A stretch of DNA of 7,847 bases from an uncultured Phycisphaerae bacterium (GTDB taxonomy: Bacteria > Planctomycetota > Phycisphaerae > Phycisphaerales > SM1A02): NCBI GenBank assembly GCA_913046275.1, contig CAJWSE010000048.1, positions 1-7,847 of the forward strand, written 5' to 3'. Below, piece by piece: positions 6,425-7,847 of this stretch. The notes beneath the pieces are model-generated. The model saw only the letters and a program-made list of their open reading frames with translations, made no database searches and had not been told where the DNA came from. The stretch's first letter is position 1; each line of letters opens with the position of its first letter. A program made the translations under genes and the position numbers.

Positions 6425-7171
6425 TCAGGGAAGAACCAGGTGACGTTTACCAGCATCATCCATCGCCCAAGTAAGGTCTACTCCAAATACTCCACCCAGT
6501 GAACTTGGAGTCAGTACTGCATCAGTTTTCCCAGCTAGCGCTACTTTCCCTGCCTTAAGCACTATCACTTCATCAGCAATTTCCATGGCAAATGCAATAT
6601 CGTGCAATGCTGCGACAACAATATCACCTTCTTCTGCACAATGTCGAAGATTGTTTCCCATGGATTTCAAATGATGTAGATCCAGTGCTGAGCTTGGCTC
6701 ATCTAACACGAATAGACCACCTGGTGTGCGTTGAGCTAACGCTCTTGCAAATGCTGTGCGCTGCTTCATGCCTGCGCTAGCTGTATGCCAAAGTGAATCG
6801 CGTCTTTCCAGCAAATCGACTTGTTCTAATGCGCTTTCAACACGATTTGGCGAAGGACCAAGAGCGTATCGCCCAAGTTCAACAACTCGTTGAATAGAGA
6901 AGGATCCAGCAACCTCAGCCACTCGTGGAACCCAAGATATTTTAGATGCGAGATCATGCGGTTTTATTTTGTGGACATTTGCACCATCAAGCTCAATCTG
7001 GCCATTTGTCGGCAAAAGCAGCCCCGCGATAGTTCTTAATAGCGTGGTTTTACCAGAGGCATTAGGGCCCAATACTGCTACAACTTTTCCGCCATCAGAA
7101 GAAGCATGCACATTTTGTAGTGCGACGTGTTTTCCAAATCGCATATTGACGTTTTTAACCTGCAGCCTCAT
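6425..7171 (-). CDS. ABC transporter ATPase, FecE/BtuD/HmuV type, with altered Q-loop and signature
   Basis: A 248-residue ATPase that would drive the neighbouring FecCD-type permease to import an iron chelate, heme, cobalamin or similar; the substrate cannot be told from this. Walker A is GPNASGKTT (35-43), Walker B is GLFVLDEPSSALD (152-164) with the catalytic glutamate Glu158 and the D-loop, and the H-loop is ALHD (188-191). Two normally conserved elements differ. The Q-loop reads ISWVPRV with Arg83 where the family has Gln (codon CGA at 6923-6925). The signature, usually LSGGQ/LSGGE, reads ASAGM (131-135) though followed by the normal KQR..FARAL. The start overlaps the permease stop as ATGA and has AGGGG six bases upstream, so translation is probably coupled. 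The length is normal for the family and the frame is intact. It may be a functional variant or one with weak or modified ATPase coupling. Confidence 0.93.
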   Translation of the reverse strand: MRLQVKNVNMRFGKHVALQNVHASSDGGKVVAVLGPNASGKTTLLRTIAGLLLPTNGQIELDGANVHKIKPHDLASKISWVPRVAEVAGSFSIQRVVELGRYALGPSPNRVESALEQVDLLERRDSLWHTASAGMKQRTAFARALAQRTPGGLFVLDEPSSALDLHHLKSMGNNLRHCAEEGDIVVAALHDIAFAMEIADEVIVLKAGKVALAGKTDAVLTPSSLGGVFGVDLTWAMDDAGKRHLVLP

Positions 7172-7847
7172 ACTCGACCCCTATTGTTCAACAACAGAAA
7201 CAAGAAGACTATTCCACCAAATATACTTGTGACGATTCCTATTGGTAATCGACCAGAGCCAAAATCAATAAGTTGGCGAATATCGTCTGCGCATACGAGG
7301 AGCAAGGCTCCACAAAGAGCTGTTGCAATGGTGAGTGTTCGATGAGATCCCCCCAGAAATAATCGTGCACCGTGCGGAGCTATTAAACCAACAAATGCAA
7401 TTGGACCGGCAAGCAACACCCCAATTGAGGCTAGAAGACTTGAAGTAATAAAAAGTTTTTTGCGGATCTGAGGAAGATTAACACCGACACTTTTTGCTTC
7501 ATCATCTGAAAGACATGCTGCATCCAACGTAGGTCCCCAATAAGAAACTGCGATAATGCCAAGTAACGTCGTAAAAGCAAATATAAGTAGCCGCCACCAC
7601 GATTCCACTTCTGGAATACTCCCCATAAGCCATGTTGTAAACGCCCCACGCAAACCCATTGGAACAGCGTGCTGAAAAATCATAATCCCTGCACCACATA
7701 AGACTGAAACAACAACACCAACAAGGACCATTGACATTGGATCAATTCCACCCCTGCGCCTAGACAAAACATATACACAAAGGAGTGATAGAAGCGCGCC
7801 AACTATAGCACCAACAGACTGGCTTCCAAAATATGAAAATTCGAATG
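7168..7847 (-). CDS. FecCD/BtuC-family ABC importer permease (N-terminus cut by window edge)
   Basis: An inner-membrane permease subunit that forms the channel for uptake of iron-siderophore, heme, cobalamin or a related chelate with a periplasmic binding protein. The frame is open from the right window edge (last full codon at 7843-7845), so the TTG at 7765-7767 is internal: the preceding residues, GSQSVGAIVGALLSLL and onward, continue the family's helix. About 226 residues are visible of the usual 320-350. Family marks include TWLMGSIP, the coupling region LSDDEAKSVGVNL facing the ATPase, GPIAFVGLIAPHGARL, the segment ALCGALLLVCADDI, and the ending LPIGIVTSIFGGIVFLFLLL. Several transmembrane helices are evident. 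The stop overlaps the ATPase start (ATGA at 7168-7171). No binding protein or TonB-dependent receptor gene is inside the window, so the substrate is open. Confidence 0.94.
   Translation of the reverse strand, partial: FEFSYFGSQSVGAIVGALLSLLCVYVLSRRRGGIDPMSMVLVGVVVSVLCGAGIMIFQHAVPMGLRGAFTTWLMGSIPEVESWWRLLIFAFTTLLGIIAVSYWGPTLDAACLSDDEAKSVGVNLPQIRKKLFITSSLLASIGVLLAGPIAFVGLIAPHGARLFLGGSHRTLTIATALCGALLLVCADDIRQLIDFGSGRLPIGIVTSIFGGIVFLFLLLNNRGRV

Noticed and set aside
7765..7767. TTG as the start of the permease
   Set aside because: The frame continues to the edge with a hydrophobic helix expected for FecCD permeases, and the protein would otherwise lack a third of the family's length.

Overview
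The window reads as a stretch of chromosome from a Gram-negative-type bacterium, most likely a planctomycete (Planctomycetota, perhaps Phycisphaerae-like). This lineage call is tentative. It rests on the style of the small membrane protein at 5978-6406, whose C-terminal LRTAIVLSELLGKP-type motif I associate with planctomycete hypothetical proteins, and on the unusual company of type IV pilus/type II secretion ATPase relatives and a CvpA-like protein. Base composition looks moderate to AT-leaning throughout, with no obvious compositional island. I see no IS element, tRNA, rRNA or CRISPR array. The window is nearly fully coding, and the largest gap is 62 bases.

Left half, plus strand (1-4087): three tightly packed genes that look like one transcript. 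First is a PilT-class motor ATPase, cut by the window's left edge, with all its catalytic motifs intact. It overlaps by one base (TAATG) a 551-residue GspE/PilB relative that has gained N-terminal membrane segments and lost nearly every catalytic residue while keeping its four-cysteine zinc site. Three bases later comes a 540-residue protein with a CvpA-like four-helix membrane domain and a long, beta-rich tail that I do not recognise. A live motor ATPase, a dead membrane-anchored ATPase and a large envelope protein, with no pilin or PilC/GspF in view, form the best candidate here for an undescribed assembly.

Right half, minus strand (read 7847 down to 4088): a FecCD/BtuC-type permease cut by the right edge, then its ABC ATPase (ATGA overlap), together most of an importer for a metal chelate such as siderophore, heme or cobalamin. 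Next is a small single-span membrane protein of unknown function, then accB and accC, the biotin carrier and biotin carboxylase subunits of acetyl-CoA carboxylase, which start fatty acid synthesis. The accC and CvpA-like genes converge with their stop codons directly abutting (TAA at 4085-4087, TGA complement at 4088-4090).

Two points stand out besides the motor/pseudo-motor operon. First, both minus-strand genes that follow a gap (the small membrane protein and accB) have a near-perfect -10 hexamer followed by exactly seven bases and then ATG, which predicts leaderless mRNAs. Second, a 22-base perfect palindrome lies inside the CvpA-like gene. The ABC ATPase also carries an altered Q-loop and signature motif.
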